Source: Mucilaginibacter sp. SG564 (lineage in GTDB: Bacteria; Bacteroidota; Bacteroidia; Sphingobacteriales; Sphingobacteriaceae). Taken from it: a stretch of 64,000 nt of DNA. The notes beneath the pieces are model-generated. The model was not told the DNA's origin and did no database searches. It was given only the letters and a program-made list of their open reading frames with translations. The translations under genes were made by a program, and so were the position numbers. Location of the stretch: positions 1 through 64,000 of the forward strand of contig NZ_JABGNA010000011.1 in assembly GCF_013149275.1 (NCBI RefSeq), given 5' to 3'. Numbering within the stretch: the stretch's first letter is position 1; each line of letters starts with the position of its first letter. Of this stretch, positions 34,479 through 42,169 are shown in pieces.

Positions 34479-36299
34479 TCACCAACCCGGGTTTTGTACC
34501 AGATTGGGATTTTTATCTGTTTCGCGCTTCTGCATTGGCCATAGGTAATGTTTCTTTTCAAAAACGCGTTTCTCTACTATTGTTCTTACAAAAAAGGCGG
34601 GGTCTGTTTTTGATGCGCCTGCCTGAATATTCATACCATAGATATAAGTATTATCGGTTTGTTCGGCTATTTTCCAACGGTGGCAATCAAAATAACGTTG
34701 TGTTTCAAATGCCAGTTCAATGCGACGTTCATGATGGATACGCTCTCGCATATCACTTTGCGAAAGGCCTGCTGGTAATCCTGGCATACCGGAGCGAGCC
34801 CTGATCAGGTTGACATAACGGTAAACGTCGCCTACTGGCCCCTGCGCTTCATTCAAGGCTTCCGCGTAATTCAAATACTGTTCGCCCAGTCTGAAAAGAA
34901 CCCAGGTACGTAATACCGATTGTACTACCGGTCTCCAGACAAAACTGGGGTTACACAATTTTTTTACGAGATACCCGGTTTTGGAATAATTGCCCGAACC
35001 CGCGGCCTTTTTACCATCGGCGCCATTAAACCAAAATTCCAGTCCCTGTGTGCGGGTTTTCCATATATCACCTGAGAAGTGAATGGTAGCATAAAAACGA
35101 GGATCACGGTTGACATACATATTACTGGTGCCTGCTACATACTTTCCACCAGGGTCAGCTTCCGTTGTAAAACCTGTTTCCGTATAGCCAGACTCCGGGT
35201 TGATGATTGGAGTATGATCGGCATTATATCCGGTTATGGGTCGCGTGCCATTGGCCATCTCGTAATCATCAACCAGATCCTGCGTTGGGGCGTTCAAGGT
35301 AAACCCAAGTAAACTCAGTGGTTCACTATACACATCATGATCATTAAACAAACCCGCGTTGTAGGAAAAAAATGCTTCCTTGTTGTTGTTTACATAAAAT
35401 ATCTCCTGGTAGTTTTTTACCGGATCATTTGTTGCCGAGGTATAAAGTCCATACCCAGCCGCTTCTGTCTGATCGATACAGGTTTTGGCTGCATTGGCGG
35501 CGTCCTGCCAGCGTGAGGCAGCAAAAGCCGGAAATAAATGAGTACCCTTATCGTCAACCAGGCCAGTATAATCCGGGTTTCCGTTCCATAGCGGACTGGC
35601 CATATAAAGCAAGGTACGCGCCTTTAAAGCCAGGCAAACAGATTTTGCAGGTCTACCATATTCGGCATCAGAGGTAATACGTGCAGGGAGTAACGCAGCG
35701 GCTTTATCGCATTCTGATGTGATAAAAGCAACACATTTATCGATCGGATCACGGCGAATGGCTTTCAGATCGGCAGAAAGTGATACCGTATGATCTGAAA
35801 TAGGTACAGGACCATAAACCCTGATCAATAAAAAATGAAAGTACGCGCGCAGAAAAATAGCTTCTCCTTTTAATCTTGACCTTAATGCATCTGTAAAAAA
35901 GTCGTCAAGTGGTACCTTATCAATGTTTTCAATAAAAATATTGGTTTTACGAATGGCGTTATAATTCTCAGTCCACGGATCAGGGATATTATTGCTATAA
36001 GATGTTGGGTTCCACGAACCCGCGTTCATGCTGTTTGAAAAAGAGATGGCGTAAAACTGATCCATCTCATCAGATGCACCTATGTAAGGGTTACCTTTGG
36101 TATCGTTGTCGACCTGCCTATGCTCTTTTGGTAAGGAAGCATAAATGTTGCTCAGGAAACTTTGTGCATAATCGCGGTTAGCAAAAACCTTATCAATAGT
36201 CAGGTCATCATCAGGCGCTTTATTCAAAAAATCTTTTTTACAGGATGCTACTACAAAAAGCAACAACGTGATCATAACTGATTTTACAAGTAATTTCAT
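34479..36299 (-). CDS. susD: SusD/RagB-family glycan-binding lipoprotein
   Basis: A 606-residue surface lipoprotein with lipobox VVASCKKDFL. The N-terminal SusD-like domain (FLNKAPDDDLTIDKVFANRDYAQSFL) and C-terminal RagB/SusD repeat with RLGEQYLNYAEALNEAQG and RERIHHERRIELAFETQRYFDCHRWK are canonical. It closes the SusC channel and captures oligosaccharides at the outer membrane. It lies 21 bases after susC. The ligand cannot be read from the sequence. Confidence 0.95.
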   Translation of the reverse strand: MKLLVKSVMITLLLFVVASCKKDFLNKAPDDDLTIDKVFANRDYAQSFLSNIYASLPKEHRQVDNDTKGNPYIGASDEMDQFYAISFSNSMNAGSWNPTSYSNNIPDPWTENYNAIRKTNIFIENIDKVPLDDFFTDALRSRLKGEAIFLRAYFHFLLIRVYGPVPISDHTVSLSADLKAIRRDPIDKCVAFITSECDKAAALLPARITSDAEYGRPAKSVCLALKARTLLYMASPLWNGNPDYTGLVDDKGTHLFPAFAASRWQDAANAAKTCIDQTEAAGYGLYTSATNDPVKNYQEIFYVNNNKEAFFSYNAGLFNDHDVYSEPLSLLGFTLNAPTQDLVDDYEMANGTRPITGYNADHTPIINPESGYTETGFTTEADPGGKYVAGTSNMYVNRDPRFYATIHFSGDIWKTRTQGLEFWFNGADGKKAAGSGNYSKTGYLVKKLCNPSFVWRPVVQSVLRTWVLFRLGEQYLNYAEALNEAQGPVGDVYRYVNLIRARSGMPGLPAGLSQSDMRERIHHERRIELAFETQRYFDCHRWKIAEQTDNTYIYGMNIQAGASKTDPAFFVRTIVEKRVFEKKHYLWPMQKRETDKNPNLVQNPGW

Positions 36300-36320
36300 A
36301 ATACTATTAATTAAATGTGT

Positions 36321-39300
36321 TTAAAAAGTAACCTGCAGGCCTAAGTTGAGTGTTCGTACCTGGGGATATCCCCCGAAACTCACGCCATTACTGTTATCCT
36401 GCTCCGGATCAATCACCTTCAAATGATCCCAAAGCAATAAGTTGGTACCGTTCACAAAAAAGCGCGCATTACTTATCCCAAGCTTTTGGGAAAAGCTTTT
36501 AGGTATATTGTAACCTATTTCGGCCGATTTGAGTCGGAGGTAATTACCATTTGCCGCATACAGAGAATTGGTAACATAATTGTTGGTGTTCTTTACATCG
36601 ATAACCGAAGGGTACTTGGCATTGGCATTATTTGCGCCCGGGATCCACCGGTTATCATAATATTCTTTAATAACATTATAATTACCAACCCCATCCATAA
36701 AGGCCCATACGGGTCGTCCTCCCAGAAAGAAGGTAGAGCGGGCGGCACCTGTAAAGAACACACTGATATCAAAGCTCTTATATCCCAGTGTTATACCAAA
36801 ACCATACATAATTTCGGGATTACGGGCATAACCAAAGTAGGTTTGATCATCCGGAGTGATCTTACCATCACCATTAAGGTCCTTATATTTAATGTCACCT
36901 GGACGGATAACGGATTGTAGCTGCGTTTGGGACGGGCTATTGTCGATATCCTGCTGATCTTTGAATAACCCTACAGCGATATAACCATATGGCCGGTCGA
37001 TACTCTGTCCACGTGAGTTCTGATAAGCCAATGGTTTTACCGGCGAATCGTCTTCAATTATTTTATTGCGGGCATAAGTAAAGTTAGCCTGGAATGCATA
37101 GTAAAATCCACCGGCTGTACGGTTTCTGATCTGTATATTACCGTCAATGCCTTTGTTGTTAACAATACCTAAGTTAGCGTAAGGAATATTATCTCCAAAT
37201 CCTGCCGAACTGGGGATCTGCTGACGTTGAAGCAATATACCGGTACGGTGTTCGCGAAAGGCGTCAACCTGTAATACCACCTTGCCATTAAACATCTCCA
37301 TATCCAAACCCAGATTGGCTTTGGTTGATGTTTCCCAACTAATATCTTCATTACCAATACGGCTTTCGGCAAATGCTCCTGTTGGGAAAGCCTGACTGGA
37401 ACCAAAAGGATAATTGTCAGCATTTTTATTAATGGTGGTTTGAAACAGGAATCGCGAACCGCCGATCTGGTCGTTACCAACTTTTCCATATGATCCCCGG
37501 ATCTTCAAGGAACTGACCACTTTCTTATTCCAAAACTTTTCATTGGATATGATCCACCCAAAAGCTCCTGATGGGAAAAACCCATACCGTTTACCCGGCG
37601 GAAAATTCTCTGAGCCGTTGTAACCACCGTTAAATTCAAGTAAATATCTGGAATCGTAATCATAGGTTACCCGACTTGCCAAACCTTGCCTGCGGAATGG
37701 AATATTATCAAGTGAACTGCCGGCAGTGAGGTTAATATACTCCCTCCTATTACCCAATAACAAGCCACTTACCGAGCTCCTACCAAATTTACGGTCATAA
37801 TTAACCGATGCTTCGAGGTAAACCGCGCGATTAGCGGCGCTGCCATAATAAAACCCTAAAGCAGTCTCTGTTTGGATCAGTTTATACTGATCCTGTCCAT
37901 TAGTATCCTTACCCAGGTACTGATACGTGCTGGGTATCTTGTGACGTACATTGTCCGTTTCATTGAAGTAGTCATAAGAAAACAAGCCATTAAGCGACAA
38001 TCCCGGGGTAATAAGCGAAGATAAATCCCATTTTGTACCTAAAGAGCTTTGTAATGTGGTACGAAATTGTTTTTGATAGCCTTCCTGCGTTGTACGAGTG
38101 TACGGACTTTCTGATAGGAATGTACCTTTACCGGGGATAGAACCGTCGGGATTTTTAAAAGGATAACTGTTATTGGGTGTATAATTTAAGGCATCATAAA
38201 TAACGCCTGCACTTGAGCCCGGATAATTACCATTTGATATAATACCGCCTACATTAAGCGCTATAGAGAAACTTTTAGATAGACTTACATCAACATTTGA
38301 ACGGAAGTTGTAGCGTTTTACACTGGTATTTGTAGGGTATGGAATGGTAGGATCTTCTTTATATATACCGTCCTGGATGGTGTAGCCAACATTGGTGAAA
38401 TATTTAAATGTTTGATTACCTCCCTGCAGGCTTAAATTGTTGATGGTTTGGATTGTATTCTTTTTTAAGGTGGCATCGATCCAATTAACATCCGGGTATA
38501 AAAACGGATCTGAATGATTTTTATATTTTTGCACCTCTTCTGGTGTAAAAAAAGCAGGTTTCCCTACATTGGCCATGGCTTCATTTGCCAATATCGCGTA
38601 TTCATAACTATTGATAAAATCAGGCAGACGCAGGGCGGTCAGCATAGCCGTTTCTGTACGAAATGTCACCTTTGGCCTGCCTTCGGCGCCACGCTTTGTA
38701 TTGATCAGAATAACACCATTGGCACCACGTATACCATACACCGCTGTAGCCGAAGCATCTTTTAACACCGAGAAACTTTCCACCTCCTGTATATTGAGAT
38801 TATTCATATCCCGCTCAACCCCATCAACCAGTACCAGTGGTGCCCGCCCTCCGGATGTGGTACCAAACCCCCGGATATATACACTCGAAGCGTCATAACC
38901 AGGCTCGCCAGAACTCTGCCTCGTGATAATACCCGGCAACCGGCCTCCTATAGCATTGGATAGTGAAGGTGTTGAAACCTGCTGCAGATCGGAGATCTTT
39001 ACGGTTGATACTGCTCCGGTAACTGATACCTTTTTCTGTGTACCAAAGCCCACAACTACTACATCATTTAACTTCCGGCCTATCTCATCCGGAACCAGCT
39101 TTATTCGCATGGTGCGGTGATTACCTACCCTAACATGTTGGGTCTTATAACCCACAAAGGTTACGGATATTGAGTCGTTTTCACTCGCAACTTCGATCAG
39201 AAATTTGCCGTATACGTCGGTAATTGTTCCTTTTGCACTACCTATTACTTTAACCGTGGCTCCGGGTAATATCTCGTCCTTTTCGTCAACAACAGTACCA

Positions 39301-39509
39301 GATAACACAAACGATGCAGGATTTGACGTTTTTGGCGCGCTATTTAGTTCGCCAAATGTAGACACCGTGGCGCTTACCTGGTTACATAAAGCACAAATAA
39401 TAACAAGTAAAAAAAGCTTATAATTATTGTGCTTTGCATATCTAAAGCTCCCTTTTAGATTAATGTGGGTTTCAAGATCCAAAACCCCCGGTTTTGTAGA
39501 AATTCGCAT
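36321..39509 (-). CDS. susC: SusC/RagA-family TonB-dependent transporter
   Basis: A 1062-residue outer-membrane transporter. After the signal (KLFLLVIICALCNQVSA) comes a carboxypeptidase-regulatory-like domain (VLSGTVVDEKDEILPGATVKVIG), the plug with VYIRGFGT, LVLVDGVERDMNNLN and ASATAVYGIRGANGVILINTKRG, then the 22-strand barrel ending in the aromatic LGLQVTF. It imports oligosaccharides with TonB energy together with the adjacent SusD. No SusC-type anti-sigma extension is present; control is by the LacI regulator instead. The N-terminus before the signal is unusually long, so the start may lie a little downstream. Confidence 0.95.
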   Translation of the reverse strand: MRISTKPGVLDLETHINLKGSFRYAKHNNYKLFLLVIICALCNQVSATVSTFGELNSAPKTSNPASFVLSGTVVDEKDEILPGATVKVIGSAKGTITDVYGKFLIEVASENDSISVTFVGYKTQHVRVGNHRTMRIKLVPDEIGRKLNDVVVVGFGTQKKVSVTGAVSTVKISDLQQVSTPSLSNAIGGRLPGIITRQSSGEPGYDASSVYIRGFGTTSGGRAPLVLVDGVERDMNNLNIQEVESFSVLKDASATAVYGIRGANGVILINTKRGAEGRPKVTFRTETAMLTALRLPDFINSYEYAILANEAMANVGKPAFFTPEEVQKYKNHSDPFLYPDVNWIDATLKKNTIQTINNLSLQGGNQTFKYFTNVGYTIQDGIYKEDPTIPYPTNTSVKRYNFRSNVDVSLSKSFSIALNVGGIISNGNYPGSSAGVIYDALNYTPNNSYPFKNPDGSIPGKGTFLSESPYTRTTQEGYQKQFRTTLQSSLGTKWDLSSLITPGLSLNGLFSYDYFNETDNVRHKIPSTYQYLGKDTNGQDQYKLIQTETALGFYYGSAANRAVYLEASVNYDRKFGRSSVSGLLLGNRREYINLTAGSSLDNIPFRRQGLASRVTYDYDSRYLLEFNGGYNGSENFPPGKRYGFFPSGAFGWIISNEKFWNKKVVSSLKIRGSYGKVGNDQIGGSRFLFQTTINKNADNYPFGSSQAFPTGAFAESRIGNEDISWETSTKANLGLDMEMFNGKVVLQVDAFREHRTGILLQRQQIPSSAGFGDNIPYANLGIVNNKGIDGNIQIRNRTAGGFYYAFQANFTYARNKIIEDDSPVKPLAYQNSRGQSIDRPYGYIAVGLFKDQQDIDNSPSQTQLQSVIRPGDIKYKDLNGDGKITPDDQTYFGYARNPEIMYGFGITLGYKSFDISVFFTGAARSTFFLGGRPVWAFMDGVGNYNVIKEYYDNRWIPGANNANAKYPSVIDVKNTNNYVTNSLYAANGNYLRLKSAEIGYNIPKSFSQKLGISNARFFVNGTNLLLWDHLKVIDPEQDNSNGVSFGGYPQVRTLNLGLQVTF

Positions 39510-39765
39510 AAATTAATAAAGTTTAGCATACGTGTATTATTTATTAATTACTCAAGATGATCGTTTAAAACACGTTCATCCACACTGCGTCATGCAGTCT
39601 TTGTTTATAGCTGTTTCAAGGTGGGTTTTCATCAAATTCTCTCATGCTTTTTGGTTTTTATGGTTTATCTATATAGTTACTCTGTTAAAGTGTCTTAAAA
39701 AAAATTTGTCTTTTATTTTTTTGAATACGTATTCAAAAAAATAAAAGACAAAAAAAATGACCAAG
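39510..39765. other. susC leader and promoter region
   Basis: Non-coding. It contains the 48-bp palindrome with the LacI-type operator and about 195 bases of leader before susC. I see no TAnnTTTG box on the minus strand. Confidence 0.6.
39705..39752. promoter_or_regulatory. Perfect 48-bp palindrome centred on a LacI-type operator
   Basis: Every base from 39705 to 39728 pairs with its mirror in 39729-39752. The centre is TTGAATACGTATTCAA, the operator found at lacI and before the symporter. Its outer arms (TTTGTCTTTTATTTTT) could also fold as a terminator hairpin after lacI. Confidence 0.75.
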
Positions 39766-39779
39766 TCATTTTTTTTGTC
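39747..39779 (-). terminator. 15-bp hairpin spanning the lacI stop codon
   Basis: Arms 39747-39761 and 39765-39779 are exactly complementary with a 3-base loop and contain eight A and eight T in a row. The stop codon of lacI lies in it. It shares six bases with the 48-bp palindrome, so only one of the two can fold fully at a time. Confidence 0.65.
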
Positions 39780-40770
39780 TTACAGATGTTCGCACAACCA
39801 GGTGCCCTTTCATCATAATCACTTGCGGTTCTGAACTTTTATCGCTGATTTCTTTTAGCATTAACTCCACGGTACTATCAACCATGTCCTCCAAGGGTTG
39901 TTCCCAGGTTGTTAAAGAATAAGAAGGCCACTCAGACATCCTTATATTATCAAATCCGATGACCGATATATCGTCGGGTATTTTTAAGCCGATAACCCGT
40001 ATAGCGTCCATTACACCAAGAGCTATGATATCATTACCACAAAAGATACAATCAATGTTCTTATTACGTGTTATCAATTCCTGGGCGGCTTTAAAACCGC
40101 TTTCATAGGTATAGTTGCCCGGTTCAATTACCAGGTTACTAATTCCCCTGTCATCAAGCACTTCTTTAAAGCCCTTCAATCTGTCGATAGTGGTTGACGT
40201 GTCTGAAGGGCCCGAAATAAAAGCAAACGACTTGTGGCCCATCTCCACAAGATATGTTGCTATCTGCTTGGCAGCAAGATAATTATCACAAAAAACAGCA
40301 CTACTCTCCAGCTTTTCGGTATAACGGTTAAATAAAATTACCACAATGCCGTTCCTGTTAAATTTTTGTGAAGCTGATGAGGATAATAAAGCATCCGTAA
40401 TAATCACGCCCTCAACATTATACTCTAACAATTGGGTTATCTCCTTTTCCTGGATCTCTTCGTTTTCTGAATTAATAAATATCAAATGATAACCCAGTGC
40501 TGCTAAACGGTTATGAAATATCTCTAAAACAGCTGAATAAAAAGGATTTCGGATATTTCGCATAACAATACCAATCATCATGGTTTTTCTGGTGATCAGG
40601 CTCCTGGCATGGGCATTGGGCTGATATTCTAATTTTTCTGCAGCATCTAATATTTTCTTTCGTTTTTTTTCGGACACATTGGTATTACCTGCAAAAACTC
40701 TCGAAACAGTAGACTGCGAAACGCCCGCTAGTTCCGCTACATCCTGAGAAGTGTAATTTTTTTTATTCAA
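39766..40770 (-). CDS. LacI-family transcriptional regulator
   Basis: A 334-residue repressor with an N-terminal helix-turn-helix (YTSQDVAELAGVSQSTVSRVFAG) and hinge helix region QPNAHARSL, then a periplasmic-binding-protein-like sensor with MIGIVMRNIRNPFYSAVLE and DDISVIGFDNIRMSEWPSYSLTTWEQP. It probably senses a sugar released from the target glycan. Operators of its type lie at its own promoter, before susC and twice before the symporter, so it likely controls the whole locus and itself. Confidence 0.93.
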   Translation of the reverse strand: MNKKNYTSQDVAELAGVSQSTVSRVFAGNTNVSEKKRKKILDAAEKLEYQPNAHARSLITRKTMMIGIVMRNIRNPFYSAVLEIFHNRLAALGYHLIFINSENEEIQEKEITQLLEYNVEGVIITDALLSSSASQKFNRNGIVVILFNRYTEKLESSAVFCDNYLAAKQIATYLVEMGHKSFAFISGPSDTSTTIDRLKGFKEVLDDRGISNLVIEPGNYTYESGFKAAQELITRNKNIDCIFCGNDIIALGVMDAIRVIGLKIPDDISVIGFDNIRMSEWPSYSLTTWEQPLEDMVDSTVELMLKEISDKSSEPQVIMMKGHLVVRTSVRQKK

Positions 40771-40804
40771 ACTTATAAGTGATTAATAAGAACCATAAAC
40801 ATAC

Positions 40805-40818
40805 TGAATACGTATTCA
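40805..40818. promoter_or_regulatory. LacI-type operator, autoregulatory
   Basis: TGAATACGTATTCA, a perfect palindrome 35 bases before the lacI start and just downstream of its -7 box, where a bound repressor would block initiation. Confidence 0.75.
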
Positions 40819-40823
40819 ATAAT

Positions 40824-40831
40824 CAAATATA
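40824..40831 (-). promoter_or_regulatory. Probable -7 promoter box of lacI
   Basis: Minus-strand TATATTTG matches TAnnTTTG, five bases upstream of the operator. Confidence 0.55.
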
Positions 40832-40950
40832 ATTTTTTTCTTTAAAAAGAGATTAATTTATTTACTTTTTTTTCGCTTGATATCAGTATAGCGAATTACA
40901 AAAATTCGATTAGGATAAGAAAGGCATTCGGATTATAATTATGCACTTAT

Positions 40951-41014
40951 TGAAGCTAATTTCTTCAAACCCTCCATAGAAGAGTTCGAAAACTGTAGTC
41001 GCAAGTCACTGAAG
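40951..41014 (+). repeat. Boundary repeat, copy 1, with T-loop-like sequence
   Basis: GAAGCTAATTTCTTCAA then AGAGTTCGAA; the latter ten bases are identical to the T arm of tRNA-Lys at 13641-13650. A diverged second copy is at 41219-41286. Confidence 0.5.
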
Positions 41015-41074
41015 GAACATTCCATTATGGACGTTTCCTTTTTTAATGCCCATAAGAAAATGATAGCCAGACTG
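41005..41074 (+). repeat. tRNA-Lys 3' flank, copy B (att-like)
   Basis: Matches 13661-13731 from the last four tRNA bases through the terminator and beyond, with about five substitutions and one indel. The hairpin is decayed here and no tRNA precedes it. Confidence 0.7.
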
Positions 41075-41218
41075 TAAAGGCATGCTTTTTGCCGAGTCCA
41101 TATTAGACATGCGAACAAACCTTTAAGTGAGTTGCTAAAAGCCCGTTCGACTCTATATTAATATCCAATTCCATCGAAAACATTTCAAGTCTCACCAGTA
41201 CTTAAACACAATTAGCGA

Positions 41219-41286
41219 TAGAAGTTAGTTTCTTCAAGTCATCTATAAAAGGGTTCGGAAACTGCGATCAGACCATCACTTAAAGA
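41219..41286 (+). repeat. Boundary repeat, copy 2
   Basis: GAAGTTAGTTTCTTCAA, GGGTTCGGAAACTGCGAT and ATCACTTAAAG align with 40951-41014 at roughly three positions in four, and it too runs straight into a hairpin. Confidence 0.45.
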
Positions 41287-41316
41287 GGCAACACTAATGT
41301 GTTGCCTCTTTAAGTG
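41277..41316. terminator. Perfect 18-bp hairpin, end of T6SS effector operon
   Basis: Arms CACTTAAAGAGGCAACAC and its complement around a TAAT loop. It lies 66 bases past the stop of the leftward immunity gene. Confidence 0.7.
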
Positions 41317-41382
41317 ATAAAAATATACAGATCAAATAATTACAATATGAACGACCTAAAAGCATTTCATATTCATTATAAG

Positions 41383-42150
41383 TTAGCCTTTCCAATGTAC
41401 CATGTCATAAGGATAATAAGGATTATCTTTATAGCTGCTATCATCAAGTCCCATTATTTTAGTTACGGCACCAGCCTCCCAGCACCAATACCCCCGGTAT
41501 GCACGTTCTTTTTTATGAGCATCATACCATGGATCATCTTTATGCAGCTTGTACCAATTTTCCAAGTAAGTTTTCATGGCCTTTTCAGCCTGATCTTTAG
41601 GCAGTTTGGTTAATGAAAATATTTCACTATACAGATTTTTATAAATTACGTCATCCGGTATTTTTCCTGTAGTGGTTTTGGCGTTGATGATATACCAAAG
41701 CAAACCATCGGGTTTCCACTCTTCAAAACTTGATCCTTCATCAGCCTGTGCCACATAATTAACAACTTTTTTAAAATCTTCGTCCGGGATATTTAACAAA
41801 TAACCTAAAGAGACCATATCGATCATATCGGCATAAAAGGCATCTGCATCCCAACCTATTCCATAGTATTCAGTAGCTTTTAAAAAATCATCATAACATT
41901 GGTTAATATTGTTATTCATAGAATAATTGATGTATACCAAATCAAGATACTCCATTGCAATTATCCAATGATTATAGGGCTTAAGCTTGCTCTCGCTTTG
42001 CAGTTTCGCGTTATCTTCCGAATACATTTCAAGATTACGCTGTTTCTTTTTGATCATTGAATCAAAAAAAGCCTCATCTTTAAACTGGGCCCTTATCGGC
42101 TTCGCGGTTTCGGCCTTAGAATTTCCAAATATGCTGTTAAAAAAACCCAT
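41383..42150 (-). CDS. PoNi-like immunity protein (DUF1910/DUF1911)
   Basis: A 255-residue cytosolic protein. KDEAFFDSMIKKKQRNLEMY (24-43) matches the DUF1910 helix, and AYRGYWCWEAGAVTKIMGLDDSSYKDNPYYPYD near the end matches DUF1911; this pair defines PoNi proteins that neutralise PoNe DNases. It lies 19 bases after the gene with a PoNe-like domain, as expected for a cognate immunity gene, and ends the operon. The first 20 residues (MGFFNSIFGNSKAETAK) precede the recognised domain. Confidence 0.82.
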   Translation of the reverse strand: MGFFNSIFGNSKAETAKPIRAQFKDEAFFDSMIKKKQRNLEMYSEDNAKLQSESKLKPYNHWIIAMEYLDLVYINYSMNNNINQCYDDFLKATEYYGIGWDADAFYADMIDMVSLGYLLNIPDEDFKKVVNYVAQADEGSSFEEWKPDGLLWYIINAKTTTGKIPDDVIYKNLYSEIFSLTKLPKDQAEKAMKTYLENWYKLHKDDPWYDAHKKERAYRGYWCWEAGAVTKIMGLDDSSYKDNPYYPYDMVHWKG

Positions 42151-42169
42151 TTTTATATATTAATTATGT

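Larger units (their letters stand above)
40771..41382. other. Junction between the glycan locus and T6SS
   Basis: Non-coding 612 bp. It holds the lacI operator and -7 box, two diverged copies of a 65-bp sequence, the copy of the tRNA-Lys 3' flank, and a strong 18-bp hairpin. No integrase or transposase fragment is visible. Confidence 0.6.

Noticed and set aside
13906..40770. Conjugative or phage element
   Set aside because: No integrase, transposase, relaxase or phage gene is seen; only the flanking repeat suggests past mobility.
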